A stretch of DNA of 64,000 nt from Seminavis robusta (Eukaryota > Bacillariophyta > Bacillariophyceae > Naviculales > Naviculaceae). The stretch is taken from contig CAICTM010000322.1 in the NCBI GenBank assembly GCA_903772945.1, positions 1 to 64,000 of the forward strand. The letters run 5' to 3'. The position numbers and the translations under genes are program-made. Shown here one piece after another: positions 31,581 to 43,160 of this stretch (within the stretch, counting starts at the first letter, position 1; every line of letters begins with the position of its first letter). The notes beneath the pieces are model-generated. The model did not search any database and had not been told where the DNA came from. It saw only the letters and a program-made list of their open reading frames with translations.

Positions 31581-34310
31581 ATGAAGATCCAACGATTGGC
31601 GTTCCAAGCATTGGCGCTCTTGGCTCTCAACCAACACATGGGATTTGATGGCCATGTCAAATCAGGTGAGTCAATAAATAACTCATCAAGGATATTTTTG
31701 TCTGTTGGATTGGTTAATGGGTTAATGGGATGATTTATTTGTGGAATGGGTGGGGTATCGTGGTTTAAGTTTTTGTGTAACTAACCGAACAGTATATTGT
31801 TTCTGACATTTCCAGGCATCATGATGGCTTTCGCCGACGAGGGTGCCGAGGCGGCAGCCGAAGAAGAACCACCGGTGGATGTTGTCGATGAAGCTGAAGC
31901 CACCACTCCGGAGGAATATGCTCCACCTGCAAACGCTGAAAATTACCAATTCCAGGCTGAAGTGCACCGCATGTTGGATATTGTCGTCAATTCTCTTTAC
32001 CAAAACAGGGATGTCTTTTTGCGAGAATTGATCAGTAATGCCAGCGATGCTCTGGATAAATTCCGTTACTTGACTTTGACTCAGGGAGACCAGTACAAGG
32101 GCGACGATATCCCTCTCAAAATTGAGTTGGACTACGACAAAGATGCTGGAACTTTGACAATCCGAGATACTGGCGTGGGTATGACACACGATGACATGAT
32201 CCAAAATCTTGGTACCGTGGCTCGTTCCGGAACCACCAAGTTTTTGGAGGCTCTCAAGGAATCTGGAGGAGAGACCGGTGGTGGCGTCGAACAAATTGGA
32301 CAATTTGGTGTTGGTTTTTACTCGGCATTTTTGGTCGCTGACCGCGTCACTGTCGCTTCCAAGAGTCCCTTGAGTGATGATCAAAATATCTGGGAGTCTG
32401 TCAATGGTGAAAGTGAATTCCACATTTACGCCGATCCTCGTGGAAAGACGATGGATCGCGGAACTGAAATTACTCTGCACCTCAAGGATGACTGCAAGTA
32501 GTAAGTTTGCAAAAATCAGGGAAGGTTTTGTGGTTGTCAATTTTGTGGGCTGTTTCATCTCTGACTTGTTTAAAAAAATTATGTTCTCAATTCACGCAGC
32601 TATGCCAAGTATGAAAAGCTCAACCAGTTGGCCACGCACTACTCTGAGTTTGTTGTGCACCCCATCTACATCAAGAAAGTAACCGAAGAAGAAGTAGAAG
32701 ATGAGGATGCTGAGGAAGACGAGCCAGAAGAAAAACCCGAAAAGCCGGAAGGCGAAGAAGATCTCGAAGTTGAGGAGGAAGAAGAGGAAGAAAAGCCGAA
32801 GAAGATGAAGACCGTCACCACTGAAACTTGGGATGAAGTGAACTCCAAACAAGCTCTCTGGACTCGCTCTCCCGAGGAAATTTCCGACGACGAATACCAA
32901 TCATTCTGGCACAGTTTGAACGGAGACGAGTTTAGCAATGCCACCTACTGGACCCATTTCAACGCTGAAGGTAACATCAACTTTAAGAGTCTCATGTACA
33001 TGCCCAGTGAAATTCCACCCGAATTGAAGTCTGGCAGTGTTGACCAATTCACATCGGGAATCCGCATGTATGTCCGCAAAGTCTTGATCAGTGACAGCTT
33101 TGAATTGATGCCACGATACTTGAGTTTCGTCAAGGGTGTTGTGGACTCCGACGACCTTCCCTTGAATGTCAATCGTGAAACCCTTCAGGAAAGCAAGATT
33201 ATCGCCATCATTAGAAAGAAGCTGGTCAGAAAGACATTGGACATGTTCAAGGAGTTTTCCAAGAAGAAAGCACCCAAAGAGGAAGATGAGGAAGCCGAAG
33301 CTGAAATCGGAGCCGACGGCACTGTGACCGAGACGGAAAAGGACGAAGATGACGGTCCCTCTCCGTACTTGGAATGGTACAAGAAGTTCAGTACTTCCTT
33401 GAAGCTTGGCCTTCTTGAGGACAACCCCAACCGAAAGCGCCTGATGAAGCTGCTCCGATTCCAAACATTGAAGTCTGACGGCGAGTACATCAGTTTGGAC
33501 GAGTACGTTGAAAACATGAAGGAATGGCAAGACGAAATCTACACCCTGGCTGGAGCCGATGCTGACACTATCAAGAAATCTCCTTTCCTCGCCCCCTTTG
33601 GAGAGAAGGACGTCGATGTTATCTTCATGGACGAACCAATTGATGAATACTGGGGTGGCCAGATCAAGGACTATGAAAGCACCAAGTTCACTGATATCTC
33701 CAGGGAAAATGTCAAGTTCAAGGACGAAGATGAGGATTTGGTCAAGCGACGCGAGAAGGCTTACAAGAGCAAGCTCAAGCCCTTGACCAAGTGGCTCAAG
33801 AAGCTGTACGAAGCTTCTATCATGCGTGTGGCCATTTCGAGTCGTCTCGGATCGTCCCCTGCCATTGTTTCGAGCACCCAATACGGAAACTCTGCCAACA
33901 TGGAACGTATCTTGCGAGCACAGACATTGACCCACGATGGCGGATCACCCAGTATGTCCATGAAGATTTTCGAAATCAACCCTCGCCATCCACTGGTCTT
34001 GAAGCTGCTCGACGGCGCCCCTGAGGATGATGATGGAACACCTGATACTGATGTTGTGGATGCCGCTTGGGTTCTACATGACATGGCTATGATGAACGGT
34101 GGTTACCCCATTTCAGACCCAGCGGCCCATGCCATGCGCATGACAAAGTTTATGCAATCTCAACTCGGAGTTGATTCTCTGACTTTGGAACCTGAAATCG
34201 ACCCACCTGAAGAAGAGGAGGAAGCGCCTGAGTTTGACTTGGATGGCATGCCAGACATGGGCGGCATGAACATGGACGACTTTGACCTCGGAAGCTTGGA
34301 CTTGGATTAG
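31581..34310 (+). CDS. HSP90B1: ER-type HSP90 (GRP94/endoplasmin-like)
   Basis: Three exons, 31581-31665, 31816-32500 and 32600-34310 (TCAG|GTGAGT, TTCCAG|GC; AAGTA|GTAAGT, CACGCAG|CTATG), give 826 aa. The N-terminus is hydrophobic ([10 protein letters not shown]), as for a signal peptide. The ATPase N-domain has [19 protein letters not shown], the GTVARSGT loop and [30 protein letters not shown] groups it with GRP94 rather than cytosolic HSP90. A strongly acidic linker follows, then the middle domain ([14 protein letters not shown]) and the C-terminal dimerisation domain ([14 protein letters not shown], then EINPRHP). It folds secretory client proteins. The tail ends GSLDLD with no KDEL-type retrieval signal, so its final compartment is uncertain. 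Confidence 0.9.
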
Positions 34311-34472
34311 AGAGCTGACTGCCACTTCAAACCACAACGAAACTCTTTTAGGATCTTGTAGGGGCTCAATGTCACGACTTAGTAACCATCCTGATTGAAC
34401 TCTTAGTTATTGTATGTTCACTCCCGCACTACTAGGTGCCTTTCCTGTGTTCCCACAGTAGAATAGTAAGGT

Positions 34473-34485
34473 TATCGTTTAGTCT
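34473..34485 (+). repeat. Left terminal inverted repeat of the piggyBac-like element
   Basis: The 13-bp TATCGTTTAGTCT is exactly complementary to 38076-38088. Short AGTGGCA-type direct repeats follow inside (near 34511, 34581 and 34617) and may be transposase-binding subterminal sites. Confidence 0.7.
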
Positions 34486-34675
34486 GGGCTCAAAGAATCG
34501 ACTACTCAGCAGTGGCATCTCCTCAATTCACTGTTGATGCTACATAGAAATTACTACTAGAATGCTACGAAGAACCAAATAGTGGCATGCACTACTAAGG
34601 AGTGTCACTCCTGAACAGTGGCGTTCGCATATTCCAACCACTCCGGAGGAGTGAGAATACCAATCTTTGCCGTTG

Positions 34676-37600
34676 TTAATGTTGGGGGGTGGCTTGTTGA
34701 GTATCCGAACCATGGCTGTTGTTGCTGCTACCACCACTATTGGTGCCACTATTGTTGCTGCTGGATCGAGAACCAATCTCATCCAAGAGCCGCTTCATCT
34801 GTTGCTCATTGTCCTCGAATTCTGTTGCAGTTGGATAACTCCAATCTTTGAGCCTCTTGCCGGTGATCTTCCAATCGTCACGAGCCAATCCCATTGCCGC
34901 GGTGTTGTGATAATGGAGGAAACAGGAGGTTCTGCCATTGCCAATCTTCTCCTGCGGATGCTTGTGCACTGCCTTTCCACAAAGCTCGCAATACTGGTAT
35001 GCAGGCTTGCCACAGAAGACGCAATTCAACTTCTTCTTGTTGGCCATGGTGTTGCATGATTCATAATGCTCGAGGAGAGGAGTAATGAATCCGCAGAGTC
35101 GGTCGCCGTGGTTGTTGCTTGAAAAAGTATCCAAACTGACACCAGAGGCTGTGGTTAACTCATCGTCCGCAGGTCGATTATTGTTGCGTTGAGGAGATCT
35201 TGAGCGCTTCCTTTTGGCTTTCGGTGTGGAGGTGGTATCGCGCATCTTTTCATCTCCAAGATAACGGCAATGGCGAGGGGCGTATTCCAACATTTGCTTC
35301 GCCAATTTCTCTCGGAAGCGGTAGAAGGAAACAGGTTTGTTAAGACGACAATCAGCCAAGCCCTGGAGCTTACCCTCGCAGGCTTCAAGATAGATGTCAT
35401 ACGCAACAACAACAGCCATGGCCTTAGCGTGGAGCATCGGTGAGTGCCAGTACTTCCAGGAGCTGAGGAAATAATAGAAATTTGAGATAACAAATTCAAA
35501 TAGTTAGAACATCGAAAATAATAGCAAGAGCGATTCAAATTGACTTACCGGTAGCCCATGTTACAGTTTTGAATCAAATGATCCAGCTTATCCACGCCAT
35601 TGTAGGATTTGAGATAGAGTTGCCGCGCTTCGTTCATCTCAATGTACCAACGGTATTTGTTGCTGCCCCTTCCACGCTCCTTGTTAGACACATAGAGACT
35701 CATGGAGTTGTGTGCGTTAACCGAGGCAATATTGCAGGATGATGTGGACTGGAATGATGTAATCTGCAACAAGGAATTGCCATGCTTCTTGACAGCGAAG
35801 ATGGGCTTTTCATATCTTGCCGCTCGCGGACGCACACTGCCATCGGTTTTCTCCTTGCACCAGTACTTGGCTGCCACCGCTTTTGGTAGTCGATCCCTTC
35901 TGCAAGTCATGGTGAGACCAAAGCCCTCTTCCGCAGCATATTCCATGATACAATCGCCACTGAAGTAGTTATCCCATGTCATGTGGGGCTGTTGTCGAAA
36001 GATAATAGACTTGCGATCTTCCACGTTGGCGTTTTCGAGGATACCATCTATCATGGGCTTAAGCCGTTCGTAGATCATCCGGAGCTCACTTGGCCCCTTC
36101 AGCGAGAAGGGGAATGTGTGGACCTTGTGTCGATGGACGTATGCTCTTGGACGAATTCGGTCGACATCAACACACAAGACAGTTTGTCCTCCACGGGAGA
36201 TGCCAGGTTTTCCAATAACATTGCCCAGATTGCCAGCGCCAGCTTCTCCGTAGCCTTGATGTGGCCAAGAAGTCTCATCTCCACAAAGATCAAGACCTGC
36301 GAACTTGGTGATGGCGTTGACATTGTGGCAGATAGTCTTGTAGATGTAATCATACTTGTAACAAGGGTCATATCCGGGCTGACCTTTCTTTGCCACTGTA
36401 AGGTTGTTGCAAAGCTTGTAGATGCGCTTGATCAACAGCCAGCGTGTTTTTCCAAAGGCACTGTTGACGAGAGGACAATACTGGCAATTATCTTGCCTCT
36501 TCTCAAAGCGGCGGAGGATGGCACCATCACTTCCACCCAAAACTCCATCTTGGATGACAGATCCATCCCATCGAACAAACTCTTGAATGGACACTGGTCG
36601 GAAGTTGTGGAAGTATCCGTACCCAAGATCAAGCTCAGTGATAGCGTAGGTGTTGCTGTTGACAGCTACCGGTTTGTAGAATGACAAGCGTGGATCATTT
36701 TCGTTCATGGAAGTATCGCACATTGGAAGAATCAACTGGTGAAAGAAAAGGGCATCGGGAGCATTATCTTCTTCCAGCATCCTCTCTTTTGATAGGCCGA
36801 GATGGGCCAGCGTCTCACCACTGAGAGATCCCTTTCGAGAATCAGGGAACAGGTTGTTCTTGGTTGCTCCGGAGCGATATGTGGGCAGACTTTTCTCCCA
36901 ACCATCATAGAAAAATTCCCATCCTCCACAGACACGCTTGTTTTGGTGGTTGAGGGGAACAGGAGTCGCTCCCGTTGGCAATGAATGGTACATGTAGGTT
37001 CTTTTCCGTGCTCTACCCTTGCCTTTGCTTTCAAACTTGGGCCTGAAAGTAAACTCGCTCCAGTTGCCAGGATTGTCAACATCAACAAACGCCGGCTCTA
37101 TTTCAAGAAAAATGCCTTAGGAGTAGGTTCCCAGGTTCAAGCTGGGGCAAACCTGGTGGCCGCTCCATTCCGGGGTGTGCCAGACCAGGGATAATGATGT
37201 TCGTTGCAACAGGAGTCGTAGTGCCGTCCTGGTCGCCACTGGATGGAAGACGCAATAACAAGCCAAGCTCTTCATCCAAAGAATCCAGGAAGGACTCAGC
37301 TCATCTTCTGTTAACTCCCTCATAGCGTCCTTTGCTAGCTCGCCTTCATCATCAGAGTCGTCATTTGTTGCCTTCGCTCGGCAATCTAAATCAAAAGCTT
37401 CCTCCTCTTCTTCTGCGGTCAATCGCACCGGAGGATCAACTTGTTGCTCTTGTTCATTCATAGTCCTTGACTGCCTCGTTCTCGTGGCGTTGTTGGTGAT
37501 ATTGCGAAGTGGTGTAGTTACCTGTCTTCTTGATGCCGCTGATGCCAATGTTTGGAGTGGAGTGACATTTTCACGTCCACGATTTTGTCGACTTCTTGTC

Positions 37601-37737
37601 GAACTTGTTAGGTCAGAAGTATGCGATCCAGGAGACAGGAAGTTGCCAACAACAGCGGTAGGCGGGCCATTGCCTCTAAGAGAGGGCATGGGAGGGCCGC
37701 AGGACTCCTCATCGGTGCTGTCAGAGGTGTCGCTCAT
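34676..37737 (-). pseudogene. piggyBac-like transposase (DDE_Tnp_1_7), frame-broken at the N-terminal side
   Basis: Reading the minus strand, an acidic N-terminus (37737 down to about 37300) runs into RELTEDELSP. The frame then changes near 37281-37302 and continues as DSLDEELGLLLRLP. It changes again in an A-run (plus strand) at 37108-37112 and continues FVDVDNPGNWSEFTF into a long open stretch ending at 35549. A canonical intron (TACCG|GTAAGT, TTCCTCAG|C) then joins it to 35462-34676. Catalytic aspartates are present: TVLCVDVDRI, MTWDNYFS and GVDKLDHLIQ. The C-terminal cysteine-rich domain (CVFCGKPAYQYCELCGKAVH) typical of piggyBac is intact. Two frame breaks suggest a recently dead copy; assembly errors or unseen introns are alternatives. 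Confidence 0.75.
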
Positions 37738-38075
37738 GGTGGGATTGTGTTGAATTTCCTGTCATTGTGAGTGCATCAGTCGCATTGCAATGGACGAATA
37801 AAGATCCGTCGATCTGTTCCGGAAGCCCGCGTTGATCGCCTACCAGGCTCTACGCGCCCAGATCCACTGCCCGGCAGTCGACGACTACTTAGACGAAGTA
37901 GCGCCTTACCTACCTACAGACATGAAGACAAAGTCAATAAACCACACGTCTGTATAGCCAAAAAGACGTGCTGGAAGGTTCAAAGGCAGGCTGTCAAGCG
38001 TTGGTGCTCTCTTATTGAGATATGAAGTCGGCAAAGCTAGATTTACTGCCGGGCAGTGGATTCACGAGTCAGCCA

Positions 38076-38088
38076 AGACTAAACGATA
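38076..38088 (-). repeat. Right terminal inverted repeat of the piggyBac-like element
   Basis: AGACTAAACGATA is the exact inverse of the left end. Just inside lies CTGCCGGGCAGTGG (38047) facing CACTGCCCGGCAG (about 37868), a subterminal inverted pair that could be a second binding site. Confidence 0.7.
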
Positions 38089-38150
38089 GTGGATTATGCT
38101 AGGTTAGCCGGGACACGGTATAGGTGACGCCAGGCTTGTAAGTGGTGGGG

Positions 38151-38279
38151 GAAGGGTTCAAACGGTTCCATATGGGAGGCAGCAACAAAGGTGCCGGCTA
38201 ATACATAGGTGGGAGGGGTCAAGAGGTTCCACATGGTGGGAGGCAGCAGCAAAGGTGCTAGCAAATACATAGCTAGGCC
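38151..38279. repeat. Imperfect tandem duplication, about 62-65 bp unit
   Basis: The two copies share GGTTCCAYATGG, GGGAGGCAGCARCAAAGGTGC and AATACATAG with scattered substitutions. They lie just outside the piggyBac-like element's right end. Confidence 0.65.
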
Positions 38280-38313
38280 GGTTCGGACCAAGAGCAAAAG
38301 AAAGTGTTGTAAT

Positions 38314-38374
38314 GCAGTTGTCGAGCAGTCTAAGGGATTTGAACCCCAAGCCCCGGTCAAATCCCATTGACTGC
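38314..38374 (+). pseudogene. tRNA-Leu-like relic
   Basis: GCAGTTG...TGACTGC can close an acceptor-like stem (GCAGT/ACTGC). TCGAGCAGTCTAAGG matches the D-arm (A box) of the true tRNA-Leu at 38964, and GGTCAAATCCC resembles a decayed B box. It is only 61 nt and lacks the anticodon arm and long variable arm of class II tRNAs. Both loci end in GCAAGAT. Confidence 0.45.
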
Positions 38375-38502
38375 AAGATCAAGCATCTTCTCACCAGACT
38401 GTCTTTTCCTTGGAGACTTTGTTGCCACAGGCTTCCCCTGGGTTACTGGGCATTTTGTCTGTTTAAATTTGGGAAAGTGTTTTGGCAATTAAGTGTAAAT
38501 GT

Positions 38503-38806
38503 CTACACACAGTTAGTAGACATACGTAGACAAAGTAGACATTGTGCGACATTAGGAGACATTAGTAGACAAAGTGATACATTGGTAGACATTGGTAGAC
38601 AAAGTGAGACATTGTGAGACATTGTGAGACATTGGTAGACAAAATCAGACATTTTGTACTGTTTTACTGTACTGTGTAGACAAAGTGAGACATTGGTAGA
38701 CATTAGTAGACATTGTGCGACATTGTGAGACATTGTGAGACATTGTGAGACATTAGTAGATATTGTGAGACATTGTGAGACATCCGTAGACATTGTGAGA
38801 CATAAG
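38503..38806. repeat. GACATT minisatellite (about 10-12 bp units)
   Basis: About 25 variants of GAGACATTGT / TAGACATTGG / AGACAAAGT are strung together over 300 bp. The translated frame MSTNVSQCLTMSHNV is just the repeat read through. Units vary in length and there are no conserved spacers, so it is not a CRISPR array. Confidence 0.85.
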
Positions 38807-38963
38807 CCACTTTACAAAGGAGCATAGAACATTTAGGAAACTCTGTAATCAGATACAATAGCCTTAAATAGACAAAATGCCGAGTAACCCTGCTTTGCTT
38901 TCAACGCTCCGTTGCTGATTTATGTGAAAGTTTGTAATACCATGTTTTTCTTAGCTTTGCAAC

Positions 38964-39045
38964 GCATTCGTGCCCGAGCGGTCTAAGGGGTTCGACTCAA
39001 GTTCGAATGTATTCGTACTCCAGGGTTCAAATCCCTGCGAATGCA
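38964..39045 (+). tRNA. tRNA-Leu (anticodon CAA)
   Basis: A complete class II cloverleaf is visible. The acceptor stem is GCATTCG/CGAATGC with discriminator A, and the D-arm is CCCGAGCGGTCTAAGG. The anticodon stem TTCGA/TCGAA holds the loop CTCAAGT (anticodon CAA), followed by a long variable arm and the T-arm CAGGG-TTCAAAT-CCCTG. No intron is seen. A T-run at 39048-39051 may be the Pol III terminator. The gene would decode UUG. Confidence 0.92.
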
Positions 39046-39668
39046 AGATTTTGGGAAATGTTTAATTTTTGAGCTTGTTTTAAACCCCATCTACCTGGGG
39101 TATTTCCGGGATTCTTGGATTCGTGGAGTAGCGTTGCATCAGGCTGCTTTTCCAGATGATGGCAAATGATGATGATGATCCAGGTAGAACCTTTTGCTCA
39201 CCATTTCTCTTTGCCCTCCAGACTTTGTTGGCTCTAGCTAGCTCTGGGCATTCTGCTATTTGGCTTGGCTTTTCAAGGCTCTGTTCTTTACTTCCAACTG
39301 CGACTAGATAGCGCTATAATAGCCGTACATATCTCTGCAATTGAGTGCATTTATGGCAATCTTAGTGCCCAACGTCCAACCACGCAGCCTTGGCTTGGCC
39401 ACTTCTGAGAATCTTCTTTTGCAACACAAGCACTATAGCATTATTATTAGCAGACGACGTCCAGGAAAAACGATCCATTCTACTTATTACATGTTCCCAT
39501 TCTTGTCATCCTTCTCGCCCGCCACGTCTTGTGCGTGCAATCCGTCTGTGTCTGCGAAAACCCACCCACACAATCGACAGCACCGCCATCCACGTTGTCG
39601 GTTGCTTCTCCAAAACTTCTTTAAAGCATTCCTTTGCTGTACGGTACAAGCACGGCCACTTTATTAGT
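39046..39668. other. Intergenic spacer
   Basis: This lies between the tRNA and the 3' end of the GPI-type protein. ORFs at 39341-39680 have no domain. I see no further RNA gene. Confidence 0.45.
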
Positions 39669-40346
39669 TTAGAGGTATAGGAAAGCAACTGTGGTTGCCA
39701 GAACTGTGGAAGACGACACTAACAAGGAAACGAAAATGCTTGCACTGTCATTGGTTTGGGTACCGGCACCGGTAGTACATGTATGGGCAGTGGCTTGGTT
39801 GCTGTTGTTGTTGCATGCTTCTGGCACTCCAGTGCAGCCATCAAAGCCGGCTTGTGTCATGATCTCATTATACTGCTCCGAGGGGAGTCCAGCAATGCAG
39901 TCGCGGTGAGCCACGGCTTGGGCGTGGCAATCACATTGATCGCAGATTGCAATACAGCACACTTGCAAGGAATACTCGTTGCAAAGACCCCTGACTGTGG
40001 GTGAGGCACTTGGCGCCGAGCTTGGGAGTGAGCTGGGAGAGGCGCTTGGTGCCGAACTGACGCTTGGTGAAGCACTTGGAAATGCGCTGGTGCTGTTGCC
40101 TACACAATTGGCGAATCGCGGACAGGGTACAGAAGGAACCACAGGCAGGTCAGGGAGAACAGGAGGCAGAGACGAGCAACGCCAAAGGCACCGTCGATCG
40201 ATGTCCCCATCCAAGCTTTGTAAGCAATTGTCCCACGCAGATATGGTTTCGACGCATCCTTGCGTTGTTTGAGCAATGCCCAAGCAGAGCAGAAGCAATG
40301 GAAGCAGTTGATGGTACCGGGATCGGTGCTTCATTGTTGAGGCCAT
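39669..40346 (-). CDS. Secreted cysteine-rich protein with serine/proline linker, probable GPI anchor
   Basis: A single-exon protein of 225 aa. It has a signal peptide (hydrophobic core LLPLLLLCLGIAQ, likely cut after TTQG). A first cysteine-rich part (GCVETISAWDNCLQSL) is followed by a linker of repeated SAPSASPS-type units (about residues 90-115), a second cysteine-rich part (LQVCCIAICDQCDCHAQA), and a C-terminal small-residue/hydrophobic tail (SIFVSLLVSSSTVLATTVAFLYL) that fits a GPI attachment signal. The S/P linker is a typical O-glycosylation site in diatom cell-wall and surface proteins. The function is unknown; a cell-surface role is inferred from topology. Confidence 0.75.
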   Translation of the reverse strand: MASTMKHRSRYHQLLPLLLLCLGIAQTTQGCVETISAWDNCLQSLDGDIDRRCLWRCSSLPPVLPDLPVVPSVPCPRFANCVGNSTSAFPSASPSVSSAPSASPSSLPSSAPSASPTVRGLCNEYSLQVCCIAICDQCDCHAQAVAHRDCIAGLPSEQYNEIMTQAGFDGCTGVPEACNNNSNQATAHTCTTGAGTQTNDSASIFVSLLVSSSTVLATTVAFLYL

Positions 40347-43004
40347 CGCCAGAAATAAACCTTCTGCCTTTTCCTTTTCTTGTGCGGCTGTTGATCACCA
40401 GGCCGGCAGGATCAGATAGTCTATCTGGCTAGCTCGAAACAGGAAGCAGACTTGCATCGATATTGAGACTCGACTGAGCCGGCATTAGCAATAAGCCGCA
40501 AGAACACGGATGGAGGTGCTCTGCATCGATCTGGCATCGAATCGAATCTGGATCTTCTGGAGCACAGCTCTGCTGGTTGTTGAAAAGATCCAACGACTTC
40601 CACCAAATCCGTGAGGTTTCCTCACGACTTAAGGAGGTACCACCCGCTTTTACTCCCGAGTTTGTTTTGGCCAGTCCACAGTCGATAGCTAAAATAGAAA
40701 TCCATGCTGAACCATGGTCAATCCACACCTAGTCAGCCTCTGACGTTTGCAGTGAATTTTACCCGGAGATGGAATCTTCTTTTTGGAATTCTTTTTTATT
40801 TTAGCTGGCAACCGCGACCATGGCCAATTCTGTGGTAACAAAAGTAAACAACGGCAAGTTATGAATGTTGCCTCAGAAGAGGAAGGAGCTGAAACCTCTA
40901 CAGACAACCCACAGATTGTAACTCCGGCAGTGGTAGGAGGAGATGATTCAACTCCGGTATTGAGAGAAAGTCGCTGTCAGAGAGGAGTTACACCCATTTT
41001 GCCTTGTTTTGCCATCAGTGAGAACAAGGCAACAAGTGCACAAGCAACTATCAGAGAGAAATCAACAAGTTAGCTTCCGGAAACCGGGTGGACGTCATTG
41101 CGAAGAGGCCTGGTTGGGCCCATTCGATGTTGAACATGGGAGCGCCGAAGAGGAAGGAACATCCAAAACCAACCCCTTCTCCAGTAATCAACAATGTTGC
41201 AACTGCCCTCTCACCTCTAGCCGTGGAGGAAGACACAAGGAAGAAGCCACCAACTCCACGTCGACTGATCCTGGAGCACAAAGAGTTATCTCAATTAGTC
41301 AATGGCAACACACGATGTTTTACATGCAGACAGCCAAGTGTCCAGCTTACATTCAATACTACGTGTGTTGCCTCTGTCCGTCAGTTGACCTGTGGCAATG
41401 AAGAATGCAAGTCATTCGGTGAACCGAAAGAATCTGATGTGTCCAGGACTACCCTTCCAAAGCTCTCGAACCACACAACAAACCTGGGTTTTTCGTGCAA
41501 CGTTCAGTTTGTGTTAGCTTTCCTTTGGTCTGGAGATGGTGGTGTTGAAGCACAACGGACACTTGCCATGTTGAACTTACCCAACTACACCACAATGTCG
41601 AAGAAGTCTTTCTCCAACATTGAACTTGCACTGGCTCCACACATCCGCGAAGTTTGTCACAAGGCCCTTGTGGACAATTTGGTGGAGGAAGTTCGCAGGA
41701 GTAATCGTGGAACAAACTTCAATTTCGTGGAATGGGAGGCATCTGTTAGAAAGGGTGAAAGGCCAGAACAAAGAGCGACCATCAATGGTGGAATGGATAT
41801 GGGATGGAATTAGAAAGGCAGTGGCCGGTCATACAACTCACCATCTGGTCATGCCAGCATTATGGGAACAAACACTGGGAAACCATGTGTTATTTGTCAG
41901 AGATCGAAGTTCTGTCGCAAGTGCCAATACCATCTGAGCAGAGGGCTGGACGTACCAGAGCACGAGTGTACCATCAATTATGAAGGAAGCTCCGGTGGGA
42001 TGGAGCCCCAATCATTGTTGATCATGGTTGAGGAATTGTATGACTTGTACAATGTTGCCGTGGACAAGATCTGCACCGATGATGACTCCACGATGAAGGC
42101 TCATTGCAAATGGAGCAACAAAGATTGGTTGACACACCACGAACTCGACAAACTACCCATAATGGGGTACACCAAAAAGGGAAAAGCAAAGACTAGATCA
42201 GACGGACACCTTCGCTATCCGGTACCAGAGCCAGTGTTTGTTGCCGATCCTGCTCACCGAAAGAAAACATACCGCAACCATCTGTTCGCGATGAAGGGCA
42301 AGAGTGTTAAAGCAAGTTTTGACATGACTGGAGGCGACATTCTTCGTTTGACAATTTACTATGTCTACTTCCTGAAAAAGCTTCCGTCCATGCCCAGAGA
42401 ACAATGAGCTGATGCTGTCAAGGCCGTGCTGGAACACACATTCGACAACCATGAATTCTGTGGAGACTTCTGCTTACGTAAAGAGATGTCAGAAAAGGAA
42501 AGGAGTGAGTGTGGAAAATTGTACAGGAGCAAGACAAAAGACAAGTCTCTCTACGAATCACTGGTAGATCCTTTCAATCAATTTACCACGATGGAACGCC
42601 TCGATGAATCAAACCATGATATGACAACTAACGCCAATGAATCGCTCAACAACACAATAGCCTGGCTCGCACCCAAGAACAAAGTCTACGACGGTTCACT
42701 CTCCCTCCAAAACCGGTTTTGCATTGCTGTTGGCATCACTCTGTTGGGTGTGGAGGAGTTCTTCAGTAGACTGTTCCTCGCCCTTGAGTTGGAAATGGAG
42801 GAAGGAACCGCCTATTGCTTGCGGCAACAAGAGGAGTATCGGAAAAAAAGAATCAGGAAGCGAAGGACCATCGAATACAAAAAGAAAATAAATAGGGAAA
42901 CTTACTTGAAGCTCAAGGAGTACCAGGAGCGTTCCTCAATCGTGCATGACTTATATCGAAAACCGACCCTAATTTTGGGTCGGATTTAGGGACGGATTCC
43001 CCTT

Positions 43005-43112
43005 TAGGGTCGGGTTTCGAAACCGACCCTAAAATTAGGGACGGATTCTGAAAAAACGTCCCTAATTTAGGGACGGGTTTCGATTTAGGGGCGGGTTTGA
43101 AAACCGTCCCTA
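43005..43112. repeat. 108-bp perfect direct repeat inside the MITE, copy 1
   Basis: The block starting TAGGGTCGGGTTTCG is identical base for base to 43161-43268. Each copy contains inner inverted pairs such as TTAGGGACG/CGTCCCTAA, so single strands could fold strongly. Confidence 0.85.
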
Positions 43113-43160
43113 AATGGAAGCGGGACTGAGTGGTAAATACATTGAAATCCGACCCTAAAA

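Larger units (their letters stand above)
34473..38088. mobile_element. piggyBac-like DNA transposon
   Basis: Terminal inverted repeats TATCGTTTAGTCT (34473-34485, inverted at 38076-38088) bracket about 3.6 kb. Similarity continues inward imperfectly (GGCT, then AATC.ACT). The interior holds a piggyBac-type transposase on the minus strand. A TTAA target duplication, usual for piggyBac, is not visible: flanks read AAGGT and GTGG. The TIR pair supports element ends, but the target-site question is open. Confidence 0.75.

Noticed and set aside
38330-38375. Minus-strand tRNA with B box GGGGTTCAAATCCC
   Set aside because: The T-arm would be about 20 nt from the acceptor end and no anticodon arm forms. 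The plus-strand relic explains the sequence better.
38503-38806. Possible CRISPR array
   Set aside because: Units are 10-12 bp, vary continuously and have no unique spacers. This is a eukaryotic minisatellite.
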